The notes below the pieces were generated by a model, which had not been told where the DNA came from, did no database searches, and saw only the letters and a program-made list of their open reading frames with translations. From NCBI GenBank assembly GCA_017503015.1, contig JAFVTX010000023.1:1-59108 (forward strand): DNA of 59,108 bases, given 5' to 3'. A program made the translations under genes and the position numbers. Every line of letters starts with the position of its first letter. Position 1 is the stretch's first letter. Positions 56,717-59,108 of the stretch are shown here, in pieces. This stretch comes from Fibrobacter sp. (GTDB lineage Bacteria; Fibrobacterota; Fibrobacteria; Fibrobacterales; Fibrobacteraceae).

Positions 56717-57715
56717 ATGTTTAAGGTAATCAAGGCTATTAGCCGTCTGCTTTCTAACTACGCTTCACCCTTTGTCATCGCAAGCGCAATAGTCGCATTC
56801 TTCGTCCCGGTCGCTTTTGGCTGGGTTCACGGGAATGTATCCTCCATCATTCTCGGCGTCATCATGTTGAGCATGGGACTTACCATCTCTATGGACGACG
56901 TGCGGAATCTGCTGAAGCAGCCTTTCCACATTCTGCTGGGCGCTGTGGCGCAGTATACGATCATGCCCTTTGTGGCCTTCGGGCTTACGAAGGTGTTCGG
57001 GCTGGATCCGTACCTTGCTGTGGGTATCATTCTGGTGGGGTGCTGCCCGGGCGGTGTTTCCAGCAATGTTATGAGTTTTTTGGCCCATGGCGATGTCACG
57101 TATTCCGTGAGCATGACCATGGTGAGCACCCTCCTTGCGCCTATCATGACTCCGCTCTTGGTGCTTTGGCTTGCCGACACCAGTATCGACGTGAATGCGA
57201 AGGGTATGTTCCTGAACATTCTATATGTGACAATCGCGCCCATTACTATCGGGTTCCTCTGCAACTACTTCTTGGGCAAGCGCGCCGTGTTCAAGGAAAT
57301 CCAGTCCAACATGCCTGCGGTAAGCGTCATAGGCCTGATGCTCATCGTGGGCGGTGTGGTGGTGACGGTGCGTCCGCAGTTGTTGACCAACGGCTTTTCG
57401 TTGATTTTCCTGGTGCTTGCGGTGGTGTTCTGCCACAATGCGCTAGGCTATGTGCTGGGCTACGGCGTAGGTAGGCTTTTCAAGTTCAATACCGCCAAGA
57501 AGCGGACTATCGCTATCGAGGTGGGCGTGCAGAACGCCGGCATGGCCACCGTGCTTGCCATGGCCTTCTTTGCGAACCCCGAAAATGTGGCGGCCAACCC
57601 CAAGGCGGTGCTTTGCATGGTGCCTTGTGCCTTGAGCTGTGCCTACCATTCCATTAGCGGGACGGTGCTGGCCAACATTTTCGCCTGGTGGGACGGTCGC
57701 TCAAAACGGGCCTAG
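56717..57715 (+). CDS. Bile acid:sodium symporter family (BASS) transporter
   Basis: 332 residues with ~9-10 membrane helices. GCCPGGVSSNVMSFLAHGDV and EVGVQNAGMATVLA are the two conserved sodium-site motifs of the BASS/SBF family (as in ASBT-NM and plant BASS2). Substrates in bacteria include pantoate, pyruvate and other organic anions; which one here is not clear. It starts without a ribosome site from its own promoter and its 3' end overlaps the convergent barrel gene by 15 bases. Confidence 0.9.
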   Translation: MFKVIKAISRLLSNYASPFVIASAIVAFFVPVAFGWVHGNVSSIILGVIMLSMGLTISMDDVRNLLKQPFHILLGAVAQYTIMPFVAFGLTKVFGLDPYLAVGIILVGCCPGGVSSNVMSFLAHGDVTYSVSMTMVSTLLAPIMTPLLVLWLADTSIDVNAKGMFLNILYVTIAPITIGFLCNYFLGKRAVFKEIQSNMPAVSVIGLMLIVGGVVVTVRPQLLTNGFSLIFLVLAVVFCHNALGYVLGYGVGRLFKFNTAKKRTIAIEVGVQNAGMATVLAMAFFANPENVAANPKAVLCMVPCALSCAYHSISGTVLANIFAWWDGRSKRA

Positions 57716-58528
57716 CCCCAGCTTGACGCCCACCCGGTGGCCGGTCTCGAACCCGAAAAGGGTTCCCTTGTTGATGGTGTAGTTTATTCCCAGTTCCAGC
57801 GGTGTGCCGAATAGCCGAAAGCCCCGTGCCAGGGCGAAGGCGATTTTCATGCCCTTGTACTTGTCGTCCATCTTGCGGCAGTTTTTGGCCAGGTTGTGGT
57901 TCTCCGACTCCTGGAAACGGGCCTGGTAAAGCAGGACCTCGCTGAGCTTCCAGCCGGTCTGTTCCGAATCGCTCCACCAGAACTTCCAAAGCAGGCTGGC
58001 CTTGAACCCGATTTCGTCGCCGGGCTCAAAATTCTTGTCTTCGAGAAACTTGTTGTAACGCAGGGATGTTCCGAGCAGCAGGTGCCGCGTCGCCGGGAAC
58101 AGCACGAAGGGTTCCGCGTTCAGCCTGTGGAAACGATCCTTTTGGGAGCCTTCGCCGGGCGGAAACCGCCAGCCTGCATCTAGCCCGAAGTTCCGGTAAA
58201 ACAGGGTCCGGACACCCAGATAGCTCTCGTTGAAACCGTTCACGTGCAGGTTGCAGTAATTATGGATGTAACCTTCGGTGGAATACTCGTAGCTGTAGCT
58301 GGCAAAACGGAAAGAGGTGCTTCCGTAAAAGCTGAACCAGTCGGTAAGGGCGTATTCCGCCGACACCGTCAGGTCGTTGCTGTAAACGTCGTCGTCCAGT
58401 TCCTCGGCTTCTTCTAGGGAGATTGCCGTTGTCGGGAAATGCAGCGGCACAAGCCCTTCGGTGGCATATACCTTGGATAGGCATAGGCCGGCAAGTGCGA
58501 GTAACAGGTAGGCCGCTTTCCTTTGCAT
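57701..58528 (-). CDS. Outer-membrane beta-barrel protein
   Basis: 275 residues from ATG 58528; signal peptide YLLLALAGLCLSKVYA. Strand-rich barrel pattern (VSAEYALTDWFSFYGSTSFR, YLGVRTLFYRNFGLDAGW) ending HRVGVKLGLGPF. No named family. Its stop lies inside the convergent BASS gene. It is divergent from the CotH-like gene, with only 28 bases between the starts. Confidence 0.7.
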   Translation of the reverse strand: MQRKAAYLLLALAGLCLSKVYATEGLVPLHFPTTAISLEEAEELDDDVYSNDLTVSAEYALTDWFSFYGSTSFRFASYSYEYSTEGYIHNYCNLHVNGFNESYLGVRTLFYRNFGLDAGWRFPPGEGSQKDRFHRLNAEPFVLFPATRHLLLGTSLRYNKFLEDKNFEPGDEIGFKASLLWKFWWSDSEQTGWKLSEVLLYQARFQESENHNLAKNCRKMDDKYKGMKIAFALARGFRLFGTPLELGINYTINKGTLFGFETGHRVGVKLGLGPF

Positions 58529-58556
58529 AGGCAAAATTTATATTTTGATAGTCCCA

Positions 58557-59108
58557 ATGAAATTCTCGCATCTGAAAGTTTTGCGTTCTACGCTTGTCTT
58601 GATGGTTACGGCAAGCCTGTCAGGCTGTTTCTGGGAAAGTCCCGAAAGCAATCCGGAATACTTGCCCCTGGACGATTCCAAGTACCCCTATGCGGGGCTC
58701 CCGCGCATTGTCATCGAGACGGAAGACTTTCATGAACTGCGGGACCGGGAAACGGAATTCCCGTCGAAGCTCCAGATTTACGGCAAGGACAATTACGAAA
58801 GCGAAGTCTATAGCCTTACGGTCCGGGGCCGCGGAAACTCCAGTTTCAAGATGCCCAAGTACGGCATGAAACTGGAATTCGATGACAAGGTTTCCCTGTT
58901 CGGTATGCCCAAGAACAGGGACTTTGCCCTTATCGCAAACTATGGAGACAAGACTCACCTGCGGAACTACATGATGGGGCGGCTTTCGGAATGGCTTGCT
59001 CCCAGGTGGACGCCCAAGATGCAGTTCGTGGAGGTTTTTCTGAACCGCAAGTACATGGGGCTCTACCACTTTTCGGAAACGGTGAAGGTGGCCCACGACC
59101 GGGTGGAC
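58557..59108 (+). CDS. CotH-like lipoprotein (cut off by the window edge)
   Basis: 184 codons are visible. A lipoprotein signal with lipobox LSGC is followed by the N-terminal part of the CotH kinase-like fold: LTVRGRGNSSFKMPKYGMKL, then LFGMPKNRDFALIANYGDKT and LRNYMMGRLSEWLAP, and VEVFLNRKYMGLYHFSETV. In Bacillus CotH phosphorylates spore coat proteins; many bacteria, and Fibrobacter-like cellulose degraders, have exported CotH proteins, sometimes on cellulosome-like complexes. The catalytic part is beyond the edge. TATATT precedes the ATG by 12 bases and there is no clear ribosome site. Confidence 0.85.
   Translation, partial: MKFSHLKVLRSTLVLMVTASLSGCFWESPESNPEYLPLDDSKYPYAGLPRIVIETEDFHELRDRETEFPSKLQIYGKDNYESEVYSLTVRGRGNSSFKMPKYGMKLEFDDKVSLFGMPKNRDFALIANYGDKTHLRNYMMGRLSEWLAPRWTPKMQFVEVFLNRKYMGLYHFSETVKVAHDRVD

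Noticed and set aside
1-59108. CRISPR array, rRNA or tRNA genes
   Set aside because: No regularly spaced repeats of suitable length, no rRNA-like stretch and no cloverleaf with TTCRA arm was seen by eye; a tRNAscan or Infernal run would be decisive.

Overview
The window comes from a Gram-negative bacterium of the Fibrobacter lineage. The clearest marker is the FISUMP domain (Fibrobacter succinogenes major paralogous domain), complete in the gene at 32365 and truncated in the gene at 37710. LpxA, many beta-barrel proteins, lipoproteins, PorV-like proteins, a futalosine-type menaquinone pathway and TSP3-like calcium loops ending in CDPWV agree with this. Most genes are on the plus strand. I saw no rRNA, tRNA, CRISPR array or transposase.

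Layout. 1-1989: cut-off MORN-type lipoprotein. 2.2-6.3 kb: tyrS, a frameshifted PfkB sugar kinase, mqnB, mqnD and an Hc1-like DNA-binding protein. 6.4-17.3 kb: a probable envelope-spanning machine, made of a beta-helix/TSP3/OmpA protein, a barrel-TPR protein, a giant TPR protein, an ExbB/TolQ channel, two ExbD/TolR-like proteins and an AgmX/TonB-like protein, closed by a strong terminator. 17.4-18.7 kb: outer-membrane protein. 19.1-19.9 kb: decayed MATE transporter with an ATPase-like tail. 19.9-27.4 kb: queH, lpxA, membrane and outer-membrane proteins, rsmG, and a PorV-like barrel carrying a propeller. 27.5-31.2 kb: triple FKBP isomerase, then a DUF1538 transporter with two PII-like proteins.

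31.3-46.3 kb is an accessory region that looks more AT-rich than its flanks. It is built from shuffled paralogous modules: an XRE regulator, small Cys-containing secreted proteins, FISUMP and TSP3 lipoproteins, an RDD protein, Sel1 repeats, a two-helix membrane module fused to either FISUMP or an M15-like peptidase, and two tandem copies of a pseudoprotease/protease pair. Inside it lies a compact RiPP-type locus (38.7-42.7 kb): a 47-residue Cys-containing precursor, a small helical protein, a broken radical SAM gene, an intact radical SAM/SPASM maturase with a PqqD-like N-terminus, and an amidohydrolase. The precursor sits behind a duplicated copy of the XRE gene's promoter region, and that duplication truncated a FISUMP gene. 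This locus is the best candidate for an undescribed system.

46.3-59.1 kb returns to core-like genes: a DUF3298/RsiV-like protein, a fused MFS/spermidine synthase-like protein, barrels, leuS, a lipoprotein, a BASS-family transporter and the start of a CotH-like lipoprotein. Several genes here and elsewhere lack a Shine-Dalgarno sequence, and two have sigma70-like promoters so close to the ATG that leaderless mRNA is likely.
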